NCBI GenBank assembly: GCA_023391155.1
Contig: JAEWBM010000033.1
Location: 1-20,425, forward strand
Length of the DNA stretch: 20,425 nt
Origin: Acidobacteriota bacterium
Lineage (GTDB): Bacteria > Acidobacteriota > Blastocatellia > Pyrinomonadales > Pyrinomonadaceae
Reading direction: 5' to 3'
Positions within the stretch are counted from its first letter, which is position 1. The number at the start of each line of letters is the position of its first letter. The notes below the pieces were generated by a model. It saw only the letters and a list, made by a program, of their open reading frames with translations. It was not told the DNA's origin and ran no database searches. A program made the translations under genes and the position numbers. Positions 1 to 6,904 of this stretch are shown one piece after another.

Positions 1-783
1 GATGTCGGGATCGCGATGGGAAACCGCGGCAGCGACGTCTCGCGGGAGGTCGCCGACCTGGTCCTGATGGACGATAATTTTGCGACGATCGTCGCCGCGA
101 TCGAAGAGGGCCGGAACATCTACGAGAATATTCAGAAGTTCATCAGGTTTCTTTTTTCGACGAATTTCGCTCTTATTCTGATCATATTGTTCGGTGTGTT
201 CGGTTCCTTCTTTCTTGGACTCACCGACGATGCGGGAGCTCTTTTGCTGCCGCTGACTGCTGTCCAGCTTCTGTGGACCAATATCATCTCGGATGGCCCG
301 CCGGCTCTGGCCCTCGGTGTCGATCACAATCCGGCGGTGATGGAGCGGCCCCCACGCGACCCCGCATCTCCGCTCCTTGACCGGCCCGCGCTGCGCTTCA
401 TTGCCGGCGTCGGTTCGTTTGAGGCTCTTATCGGCGGTGCTCTGCTTTATTTCATGCCCCGTTTCGGCTACAGCATCTTGGCGACCCGAACCGGGCTCTT
501 TCTCTTTGAGTCAGTCGTACAATTTTTTGTCGCGTATCCGGCGAGGAAGATAACGTCAACACCGTCATCGAACTTCGCTCTGCACGCGGCAGTTGCGGGA
601 GGAATATTGTTGCAGCTCGCTACAATTTCGTTCGCACCGCTAAGAGCGCTTCTGGGCCTTGAAACCCTTGATATGTCAGCGCTTGCGGCGATCGCGGCAG
701 CGGTTCTGGTAACATGGTTTGCCGCCGAGCTGTTTATTTACTATGAACGCCGCACGGATCTCGTTCGAGGAGGAACATTGTGA
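1..783 (+). CDS. Cation-transporting P-type ATPase, P2A (calcium-like), C-terminal part, 5' truncated by window
   Basis: This is the last 260 residues of a membrane ATPase that pumps a cation using an aspartyl-phosphate intermediate. The frame is open from base 1 and begins with the hinge motif DVGIAMG, followed by SDVSREVADLVLMDDNF, which is typical of the end of the P domain. The membrane segments M5 to M10 follow. In M6 the motif NIISDG (N94, D98 of the fragment) matches the Asn-x3-Asp pair of Ca2+ site II in SERCA-type pumps, and LGVDHNPAVMERPPRDP is the usual P2A loop. In M5 the SERCA site-I glutamate position reads Leu (STNFALIL), so a single cation site is likely. The gene overlaps the next one by 4 bp (GTGA) and lies near a CaCA exchanger, which fits calcium export. 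Substrate is inferred; Na+, Mn2+ or Mg2+ are possible. Confidence 0.9.
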   Translation, partial: DVGIAMGNRGSDVSREVADLVLMDDNFATIVAAIEEGRNIYENIQKFIRFLFSTNFALILIILFGVFGSFFLGLTDDAGALLLPLTAVQLLWTNIISDGPPALALGVDHNPAVMERPPRDPASPLLDRPALRFIAGVGSFEALIGGALLYFMPRFGYSILATRTGLFLFESVVQFFVAYPARKITSTPSSNFALHAAVAGGILLQLATISFAPLRALLGLETLDMSALAAIAAAVLVTWFAAELFIYYERRTDLVRGGTL

Positions 784-1247
784 CGATGAAGATCAGTAAG
801 ATAATGTCGGCGCCGGCTATCACGGTTACCGAAAATGAATCTCTCGAGACCGCGGCCCGGAAGATGCTAGATTCGGGCATCGGAGGCCTGCCTGTGGTAG
901 ATGCCAACGGCAAACTCGTGGGTATTGTCACGGAATCGTCCTTTACGGCCCGTAACAAGGGTGTGCCGTTCTCGACCTTTCGCGCACCACAGCTTCTCGG
1001 AAGATGGATCTCCGGCGAGGGCGTTGACAAGATCTATCAGGAGGCCCGCGCAACGCCGGTGGCTGATGTAATGGCGGGTCCCGTGGTGACGGTATCCGAG
1101 AATGACACCGTCACTCGCGCGGTCGAGCTCATGCTCAAGCACGACGTCAATCGCTTGCCGGTCGTCCGGGACGGTCGGCCTGTGGGCATTGTCGCCCGTC
1201 ACGACCTGCTGCGAATGATGATGGCTGATCTGGACGATCAGCGTTGA
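780..1247 (+). CDS. Two-CBS-domain protein
   Basis: This is a 155-residue stand-alone CBS pair, a module that usually binds adenine nucleotides and senses energy or ionic state. The first CBS spans about residues 8-60 (IMSAPAITVTENESLETAARKML, with GGLPVVD and LVGIVTESS). The second spans about 95-150 (VMAGPVVTVSENDTVTRAVELML, with VNRLPVV and PVGIVARHDLL). The GTG start at 780 is preferred because AGGAGG at 768-773 sits 6 nt upstream; an ATG at 786 would be 12 nt away. It overlaps the ATPase stop by 4 bp, so translational coupling is likely. There is no fused enzyme or transporter domain. It may regulate one of its transporter neighbours, but that is inference. Confidence 0.9.
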   Translation: MTMKISKIMSAPAITVTENESLETAARKMLDSGIGGLPVVDANGKLVGIVTESSFTARNKGVPFSTFRAPQLLGRWISGEGVDKIYQEARATPVADVMAGPVVTVSENDTVTRAVELMLKHDVNRLPVVRDGRPVGIVARHDLLRMMMADLDDQR

Positions 1248-1256
1248 TTCCGCCGG

Positions 1257-2177
1257 ATGGATTACCTTCTCTTAATACTCGGGCTTGCGGCCGCCGGCAT
1301 CGGAGGCGAATTTTTCGTCCGCGGCTCGATCGGCCTTGCGCTTTGGGCGCGCATACCGGCCGGCATCATCGGTGCCACGATCGCGGCTTTTGCTACCTCA
1401 AGTCCCGAGTTGGCCGTCTCAGTTGGCGCAGCCTTGGGCGGTGAGCCGCACATTGCACTCGGCGATGCACTCGGGAGCAATGTCGTGAATATCGCACTCG
1501 TCCTTGGTGTTGCACTGATCTTCACGACGATTAAGACCAGCCGCGACAGTCTCCGCCGAGACCTCCCGGTGGCGATCATGGCACCGATCCTCACCGGCAT
1601 CCTGATATTTGACGGCGAGATCTCGCGTGTAGACGCCGTGCTGTTATTGGGAGTATTCGCCGCATGGCTGACCGCGGTTGTTCTTGAGGTCAGAAAGCAG
1701 CGGCGCATCTCGGAGCCGGTCGCCGAAAGATCGGGCAACACCGCTACCGTGATCTCGGTCGTATCCGGACTCTTGCTTTTGATCGCGGCGGGCCGATTGG
1801 TCGTCACCGGAGCGAAGGGGATAGCGGCGTCTTTTGGCCTTGAGGAATTCGTCATCGGCGCCACCGTGGTCGCGATCGGCACCTCCATCCCCGAACTTGC
1901 GACCGTGATCATTTCGAGCCTGCGCGGCCATGATGAGATCGGGCTCGGAACGCTGCTCGGCAGCAATATCTTTAACAACTTCTGGATCGTCGCCGTGGCG
2001 AGCTTGATAACCCCGATGACCGGCCTGCCGCTTGGCGAGCTTGCGGTGGGGCTTGGCTTTGGATTGCTGTCGGTCGCACTGACCTTTCCGACGGGAACCG
2101 GCGAACTGGGCCGCAGCCGGGGCATCATTCTGCTCGCTCTCTACGCCGCTTATGCAGTAACGATCTTGAGGAGTTAG
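1257..2177 (+). CDS. Calcium/sodium antiporter, CaCA family (YrbG-like)
   Basis: This is a 306-residue integral membrane exchanger expected to swap Na+ (or H+) for Ca2+. The two inverted alpha repeats of the family are clear. Repeat 1 has GATIAAFATSSPELAVSV (about residues 39-56) followed by GDALGSN (69-75). Repeat 2 has GATVVAIGTSIPELATV (201-217) followed by GTLLGSN (231-237). The paired acidic residues in the SPEL and IPEL motifs (E51, E213) are the family's ion-binding glutamates. Length is typical for prokaryotic members. It starts 9 nt after the CBS gene and is probably in the same operon as the upstream ATPase, making a divalent-cation export group. No terminator is evident after it. 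Confidence 0.93.
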   Translation: MDYLLLILGLAAAGIGGEFFVRGSIGLALWARIPAGIIGATIAAFATSSPELAVSVGAALGGEPHIALGDALGSNVVNIALVLGVALIFTTIKTSRDSLRRDLPVAIMAPILTGILIFDGEISRVDAVLLLGVFAAWLTAVVLEVRKQRRISEPVAERSGNTATVISVVSGLLLLIAAGRLVVTGAKGIAASFGLEEFVIGATVVAIGTSIPELATVIISSLRGHDEIGLGTLLGSNIFNNFWIVAVASLITPMTGLPLGELAVGLGFGLLSVALTFPTGTGELGRSRGIILLALYAAYAVTILRS

Positions 2178-2261
2178 GCGAGGCGGATTCGGATTATTGC
2201 GGTTGAATTTTTCCCCGGATTGGATAGTCTATTTATTTACATTGTCGTTTCAAATAGCCCA

Positions 2262-3329
2262 ATGACCGAGTCAAATTCATATCGGCCGGCCCCGTCGCAG
2301 CCGCTCTCGTGTATCAGCGATTCCAGCCTTTCGCGAGAGCAGCAACTCGAGCTTTACCGCTTCCTGAAACTAACGCGCCTCTTCGACGAAAAGACCGTCG
2401 CGATGAAGCGGCAATCCAAGCTAACGGGTGGTGTCTTTACCTCGCTCGGACAGGAAGCAACCGCTGTCGGCACCGCGTATGCACTTGAGCCGCAAGACTT
2501 TATCGCCCCGCTGATCCGGGATATCGGCGCCTGCTTCGTTAGGGGGATCGAACCGGGGACCATCTTTCTGCAATACCTCGGCCGGGGAACTGCACCCAGC
2601 CGGGCGACGGATGTTCAGTTTCATTTCGCCGATCTGGAAAAGGGTTTTGTGGGCCCGATATCGCACCTCGGCGATATGGTCCCGGTGATGGCTGGCGTGC
2701 TTCTCGCTGCTCGAATGAAAGGCGAGGATCGGGTGGCCGTCGCATATTTGGGCGAGGGAGCCAGCTCGACCGGCGCCTTTCACGAAGGGATCAACTTTGC
2801 CGCGGTCCAATCGCTGCCGCTGATAACCGTCATAGAAAACAACGGCTACGCATACTCAACCCCGACCCGTAACCAGGCCGCCTGCGAGGCTTTCGTCGAT
2901 AAGGCTGTCGGCTATGGGATCAAAGGCTATTCAGTTGACGGAAATGATGTGCTCGCCTGTTACGAGGTGATGCGCGAGGCCGCCGAGTATGCTCGCGGAG
3001 GGGGCGGTGCGGTGTTAATCGAGGCACACACCTACCGACGCAAGGGCCACGCCGAGCACGATAACCAATCGTATGTCCCGGACGGCGAGATCGCATGGTG
3101 GGCCGAACACAATGACCCGGTAACGCGCTACGAGCGCTATTTGACCGAAAGCGGTGCTGCCACGGCCGAAGAGCTTGAGGCGACAGCGAAAGAGATCAAG
3201 GCCTTTCTTAACTCCGAGGCGGAGTGGGCCGAGGCGCAGCCTGAACCGTCAGCCGAATCCGCAGCATTTGAGGTTTTTGACAATTCCGTTGTGCCGCCGG
3301 CATTTAAGCGGCAGCCACTTACCGCATGA
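2262..3329 (+). CDS. Thiamine-diphosphate-dependent 2-oxoacid dehydrogenase, E1 component alpha subunit
   Basis: This is the alpha subunit of a heterotetrameric E1, which decarboxylates a branched-chain 2-oxoacid or pyruvate and passes the acyl group to lipoyl-E2. From the ATG at 2262 it is 355 residues, the usual length. The ThDP/Mg2+ motif is present as GEG (164-166) followed by ENNGYAYSTPT (192-202), and TYRRKGHAEHDNQSYVP (257-273) carries the phosphorylation-loop region. An in-frame TTG at 2220 would add 14 hydrophobic residues; I prefer the ATG because homologues begin near there, though its ribosome site is weak. A poor promoter-like TTGAAT lies at 2203-2208. The partner beta subunit is not adjacent: nhaA and a small gene intervene. 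Substrate (pyruvate or branched-chain) cannot be settled from sequence alone. Confidence 0.92.
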   Translation: MTESNSYRPAPSQPLSCISDSSLSREQQLELYRFLKLTRLFDEKTVAMKRQSKLTGGVFTSLGQEATAVGTAYALEPQDFIAPLIRDIGACFVRGIEPGTIFLQYLGRGTAPSRATDVQFHFADLEKGFVGPISHLGDMVPVMAGVLLAARMKGEDRVAVAYLGEGASSTGAFHEGINFAAVQSLPLITVIENNGYAYSTPTRNQAACEAFVDKAVGYGIKGYSVDGNDVLACYEVMREAAEYARGGGGAVLIEAHTYRRKGHAEHDNQSYVPDGEIAWWAEHNDPVTRYERYLTESGAATAEELEATAKEIKAFLNSEAEWAEAQPEPSAESAAFEVFDNSVVPPAFKRQPLTA

Positions 3330-3358
3330 CGAGCGTGCGGCTTTTCTACTGCTGAACG

Positions 3359-4627
3359 ATGATCAAACAGATACGCACTCAACGGCTTACCAAAACGTTC
3401 AAGGAATTTTTCGAGAGCGAGAAATCCAGTGCGATCATACTTGTTGCTTGCACGGCGATCTCGCTGACCTTGGCAAATGTAATCGGCAAGGCGTACCCCG
3501 ATTTCTATCTCAAGACATACCTGGGCATCGAAGGCTTTCTTCGCCTCAGCGTCGAGCACTGGGTAAACGATGCCCTGATGGCGGTCTTTTTTTTGCTGAT
3601 CGGCCTGGAACTTGAGCGCGAGCTATATGCCGGTGAGCTTTCCAGCATCAAAAACGCCCTGCTTCCGATATTCGGCGCCATTGGAGGCTTGGCCCTTCCC
3701 GCGTTGATCCACTTTGGTTTCAATGCGGGTACGCCCACGCAGGCCGGCATCGGTATTCCGATGGCGACGGACATCGCATTCGCGATCGGCGTGCTGGCAC
3801 TTTTGGGCAGCCGGGTGCCGGCGTCGTTGAAGGTGTTTCTGGTCGCGCTTGCGGTCATGGATGACCTTGGGGCGATCATCGTGATCGCGATCTTCTATAC
3901 GGCTGAGCTTTCGTTCATGTATCTCGGCCTTGCTCTCGGTATTTTTGCCCTGTTGGTGGTGATCAACCGTCTTGGCGTGATGCACCTCTTGCCCTATCTC
4001 ATCGGCGGACTGCTGATGTGGTTCTTTATGCTGAAGTCCGGCGTCCACGCAACGATCGCCGGGGTACTTCTGGCTTTTGCGATACCGTTTACTCACAAGG
4101 AGGACGACGAAGATTCACCCTCTTACCGCCTCGAACACTTCCTGCACAAGCCGGTAGCTTTTGTTATTCTTCCGATCTTTGCACTGGTCAATACCGGCAT
4201 CGTGATCGGCGGCGATTGGGCGTCCGATCTGACCGAGATCAACAGTCTTGGGATCATCGTCGGCCTTGTTATCGGCAAGCCGATCGGCATCACGCTCGTT
4301 GCATTCATCGTCGTTGCCTTGGGAATCTCGCGGCTGCCGCTCGATCTGAATTGGAAGCACATTTTCGGAGCCGGGATGCTGGGCGGCATCGGCTTTACGA
4401 TGTCGATCTTTATTACCAACCTCGCATTCGTCGGCAACGATCCGGCTTTTGTCTCCGAGACCGTAAACTCATCCAAGATGGCGATCCTCGCCGCTTCGGT
4501 CACCGCAGCGATCGGCGGTTTTATCTTCTTAAAGATCTTCGGCGCCCCTAACGTCGGCGATCTTGATATGGACACGATGGATTTCGCCGTCGAGAACGGC
4601 GATGAGGAAAACTCGAGCGAACAATGA
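3359..4627 (+). CDS. nhaA: Na+/H+ antiporter NhaA
   Basis: This is an inner-membrane sodium/proton antiporter of 422 residues, a little longer than the E. coli protein. Signature segments are PMATDIAFAIGVLALLG (134-150) with the Asp equivalent to D133 at 138, and LAVMDDLGAIIVIAIFYT with the essential paired aspartates at 168-169. GKPIG supplies the conserved lysine at 307. LLIGLELERE and GAGMLGGIGFTMSIFI are also family hallmarks. The protein ends in an acidic tail (about residues 398-422). It begins 29 nt after the E1-alpha stop and overlaps the next gene by 4 bp (ATGA at 4624-4627), so it is embedded in the dehydrogenase operon, an unusual place for it. Confidence 0.96.
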   Translation: MIKQIRTQRLTKTFKEFFESEKSSAIILVACTAISLTLANVIGKAYPDFYLKTYLGIEGFLRLSVEHWVNDALMAVFFLLIGLELERELYAGELSSIKNALLPIFGAIGGLALPALIHFGFNAGTPTQAGIGIPMATDIAFAIGVLALLGSRVPASLKVFLVALAVMDDLGAIIVIAIFYTAELSFMYLGLALGIFALLVVINRLGVMHLLPYLIGGLLMWFFMLKSGVHATIAGVLLAFAIPFTHKEDDEDSPSYRLEHFLHKPVAFVILPIFALVNTGIVIGGDWASDLTEINSLGIIVGLVIGKPIGITLVAFIVVALGISRLPLDLNWKHIFGAGMLGGIGFTMSIFITNLAFVGNDPAFVSETVNSSKMAILAASVTAAIGGFIFLKIFGAPNVGDLDMDTMDFAVENGDEENSSEQ

Positions 4628-5067
4628 ACCCGGGCTTTACAAGCGTACCTTTTAAGACCGAGACCGCTCACGGGTTTACGACCGTGCACGGAGTTGCGAA
4701 ATTTTCGCCTGCAGGGATAGTTCTTGAGTTCGAATCGAAGATCCTCGGGCTGGTCCCGAACGGCGTGAAAGAGGTCCGCCTTCCCATCGCTGAGATCCTG
4801 GACGTTTCATTCAAAAAGGGCGTTTTTCGCCAAAGCGCGAAGATCGAGATACGCACGCGAACCTATGCCGTTCTTGCCGAATTGCCCGCGTCAGAGGGCA
4901 AGCTTTCGCTCAAGTTGATCAAGGACGATATCGGCCGCGGCGAAGCGGCCGTCGCTCAGCTGCAAAAAGAACTCTACGGTTATCAGGATACGCTGCCGCC
5001 TCCCCACACACCCGTCAGCCAGCTTTTTGAAGACGAATCAGAGGAAGAGACCAAGCCGTTAAAATAA
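4624..5067 (+). CDS. Small cytosolic protein with a probable PH-like beta domain, function unknown
   Basis: This is 147 residues with no signal peptide or membrane segment. Residues about 15-105 alternate short beta-strand-like stretches (FSPAGIVLEFESK, VKEVRLPIAEILDVSFKKG, SAKIEIRTRTYAVLAEL) and end in a helix (EAAVAQLQKELYG). That order resembles bacterial PH-like or GRAM-like folds. The last 25 residues are acidic and Pro-rich. The start codon overlaps the nhaA stop as ATGA and the stop is 2 nt before the E1-beta ATG, so it is very likely translated and coupled to both. I do not recognise a named family. The fold assignment is inference from the strand pattern only. Confidence 0.8.
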   Translation: MNPGFTSVPFKTETAHGFTTVHGVAKFSPAGIVLEFESKILGLVPNGVKEVRLPIAEILDVSFKKGVFRQSAKIEIRTRTYAVLAELPASEGKLSLKLIKDDIGRGEAAVAQLQKELYGYQDTLPPPHTPVSQLFEDESEEETKPLK

Positions 5068-5069
5068 TA

Positions 5070-6077
5070 ATGTCAACCGCACCAAAGCAAGAGGCAAAGC
5101 CCGTCACAATGATCGAGGCTATCCGTGACGGCATTTGGGAAGAGATGTCCCGCGACGAGGCCGTTTTCGTTATAGGCGAAGATGTTGGCACCTATGGCGG
5201 GGCCTTTAAGCTCACCGAGGGGTTCATTGACCATTTCGGCCCCGGCCGCGTTGTCGATACCCCTATCGCAGAGGCCGCCATCGTCGGCACAGCGTGCGGC
5301 GCTGCCCTGATGGGTATGAAACCCGTCGCCGAGTTTCAGTTCATCGACTTTATATCGTGCGGTTTTGACATGCTGACGAACTACGCCGCCAAATCCCGAT
5401 ACCGCGGCTGCGGCGGCATTCAAGCTGTATTTCGCGGCCCATGCGGATCGGGGGTCCGCGGCGGGCCGTTTCACTCCCTTAACGCCGAGGCATTCTTTCT
5501 CAACACCGCCGGGCTCAAGATCGTTGAGCCGTCAACGGCCTATGACGCGAAAGGACTGATCAAGGCAGCCATCCGCGACCCCGACCCGGTGCTCTTTTTC
5601 GAACACAAAAAGCTTTATCGGCTGCCGCGGCTGCGTGAAGAGCTGCCGACGGACGATTACACGGTCGAGATCGGAAAGGCCCGCGTCGCCCGTGAGGGAA
5701 ACGACCTGTCGATCATCACTTTCGGTGCACAGGTTTTGAACGCCCTCGACGCCGCCGAAAAGCTGTCATCAGAGGACGGGCTCGATGTCGAGGTGGTTGA
5801 CCTTAGAACTCTCGCGCCTCTGGACAAGGATGCGATACTGTCTACGGCCAAGAAGACAAGCCGTGTAATGGTGCTGCATGAAGCCTCACTGACCGGGGGG
5901 ATCGGCGGAGAGATCTCTGCGATCATCGGCGAGGAGGCGTTCGAATGGCTCGATGCACCGGTTATTCGGGTGGCATCGATCGACTCCCCTGTTCCGTTCG
6001 CACCGCAGATGGAAGATTATTATCTTCCCGGCCTTGACGACATTGTCGGTGCAGCCCGTAGGCTTGCGGCCTATTAA
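5070..6077 (+). CDS. 2-oxoacid dehydrogenase E1 component beta subunit
   Basis: This is the 335-residue beta subunit that completes the ThDP site with E1-alpha. Expected motifs are in order: VIGEDVGTYGG (34-44), VVDTPIAEAAIVG (61-73) with the glutamate that activates ThDP, RGGPFHSLNAEAFF (130-143) with the active-site region histidine, and VEPSTAYDAKGL (152-163). The C-terminal transketolase-like domain shows VVDLRTLAPLDKDAI and LHEASLTGGIGGEIS. Length and motifs fit the PDH/BCKDH type; a 2-oxoglutarate dehydrogenase is excluded because its E1 is one long chain. It starts 2 nt after the upstream gene. It is separated from its alpha partner by nhaA plus a small gene, about 1.7 kb. Confidence 0.95.
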   Translation: MSTAPKQEAKPVTMIEAIRDGIWEEMSRDEAVFVIGEDVGTYGGAFKLTEGFIDHFGPGRVVDTPIAEAAIVGTACGAALMGMKPVAEFQFIDFISCGFDMLTNYAAKSRYRGCGGIQAVFRGPCGSGVRGGPFHSLNAEAFFLNTAGLKIVEPSTAYDAKGLIKAAIRDPDPVLFFEHKKLYRLPRLREELPTDDYTVEIGKARVAREGNDLSIITFGAQVLNALDAAEKLSSEDGLDVEVVDLRTLAPLDKDAILSTAKKTSRVMVLHEASLTGGIGGEISAIIGEEAFEWLDAPVIRVASIDSPVPFAPQMEDYYLPGLDDIVGAARRLAAY

Positions 6078-6100
6078 ATCAATTAATTGGAGGATCGTTT

Positions 6101-6373
6101 ATGCCGAAATTCGTTATTGAAAGAGAGATTCCCGGGGCCGGTGCCATGTCCGCGGGCGACCTACAGGGAGCATCCGCTAAGTCTTGCGACGTTCTCAACA
6201 AACTGGGAGCGGAGATCCAGTGGATACACAGCTATGTCACGGACGATAAGATCTACTGCGTCTATACGGCCCCCAACGCCGAACTTATCGAAGAGCATGC
6301 CCGCGAGAGCGGCTTCCCCGCTAACCGCATCTCGGAGGTGAAGGCGATCATCGACCCGACGAGGGCCGGATAA
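6101..6373 (+). CDS. DUF4242-family small protein (SCO4226 nickel-binding-like)
   Basis: This 90-residue protein begins MPKFVIEREIPGAG and contains LQGASAKSCDVLNKLG, IQWIHSYVTDDKIYCVYTA and ESGFPANRISEVKAIIDPT. That arrangement, a ferredoxin-like alpha/beta sandwich with SYVTDDK and IYCVYTAPN strands, matches the DUF4242 family as I know it; one Streptomyces member, SCO4226, binds nickel. A good ribosome site (GGAGG at 6089-6093) lies 7 nt before the ATG. It follows E1-beta by 23 nt in the same operon. The role here is unknown. Confidence 0.85.
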   Translation: MPKFVIEREIPGAGAMSAGDLQGASAKSCDVLNKLGAEIQWIHSYVTDDKIYCVYTAPNAELIEEHARESGFPANRISEVKAIIDPTRAG

Positions 6374-6383
6374 CCGACACGCC

Positions 6384-6812
6384 TTGCAGCAGGACCTCGG
6401 CAAACTAGTTTCGATTCACGCCGCGTCGCCCGCGTATCTGCAGCGGGCGGCGGGCGTAGCAATTCTTTCCCTCCTATTTTTCCTGATTACGATCGCCCTT
6501 TTCTACCTCCGGCAATGGATCGGCTATTTCGTCCTTGCGACCGGCTTTTTGGTCGTCAACCTTTTCACGCTCGCCGGATTTTGGCGGCAGCGCCGCAGCG
6601 TCCTTCGTATCTATGAAAGCGGCTTCTCTTACCGCGGCGAGGACTTCCGTTGGGCCCATATCGTTAAGATCGAACCCGGCCGCAGCTCCGGCCTCCGGGT
6701 GAAACGCGAGGACGGCATCTGGGTCAGCATCCCGGACTCGATCGACCGATATGAGGAGGCCGCCAAGCTTATCTATCTCGGGCAAAAACAAGCGGCGGGC
6801 ACGAAGGGCTAG
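6384..6812 (+). CDS. Two-TM membrane protein with PH-like C-terminal domain, function unknown
   Basis: This is about 142 residues from a TTG at 6384. No ATG or GTG occurs nearby in frame, so the exact start is uncertain. Two hydrophobic helices span about residues 23-43 (AGVAILSLLFFLITIALFY) and 45-67 (IGYFVLATGFLVVNLFTLAGF). They are followed by a basic stretch and a cytosolic beta-rich segment (LRIYESGFSYRGEDFRWAHI, IVKIEPGRSSGLRVKRED) that looks PH-like. It lies 10 nt after the DUF4242 gene and ends in a candidate terminator hairpin, so it probably closes the first transcript before E2. No family was recognised. Confidence 0.7.
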   Translation: MQQDLGKLVSIHAASPAYLQRAAGVAILSLLFFLITIALFYLRQWIGYFVLATGFLVVNLFTLAGFWRQRRSVLRIYESGFSYRGEDFRWAHIVKIEPGRSSGLRVKREDGIWVSIPDSIDRYEEAAKLIYLGQKQAAGTKG

Positions 6813-6832
6813 TCCGGGGCCTGCTTTTTTTT
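6795..6832 (+). terminator. Candidate Rho-independent terminator, end of E1/nhaA operon
   Basis: GCGGGC (6795-6800) can pair with GCCTGC (6819-6824) with one G-U pair, and eight T residues follow at 6825-6832. The loop is long (18 nt) and the 5' arm lies inside the end of the upstream gene, so the hairpin is modest. The T-run and the promoter-like sequence just after it support the call. Confidence 0.4.
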
Positions 6833-6859
6833 GCCTTAAAAGTTTAGTAATCTAATCGA

Positions 6860-6888
6860 TTGAAACAATTTTAATAACGCTATATTTT
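6860..6888 (+). promoter_or_regulatory. Candidate sigma-70-type promoter of the E2 gene
   Basis: TTGAAA at 6860-6865 is followed by overlapping -10 candidates TATATT (6881-6886, spacer 15) and TATTTT (6883-6888, spacer 17) in an AT-rich stretch. The E2 start lies about 15-20 nt further on, with GGGAGA at 6895-6900 as ribosome site. The spacing is not ideal, so confidence is moderate. Confidence 0.4.
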
Positions 6889-6904
6889 TCAGACGGGAGA
6901 TCAT

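Noticed and set aside
1262..2128. 288-codon open frame antisense to the CaCA antiporter
   Set aside because: It is Ser/Pro/Arg-rich, a codon-bias shadow of the clear membrane protein on the other strand.
2220..2261. In-frame TTG start extending E1-alpha by 14 residues
   Set aside because: The extension is hydrophobic and unlike E1-alpha N-termini, lies in AT-rich intergenic sequence and has no ribosome site.
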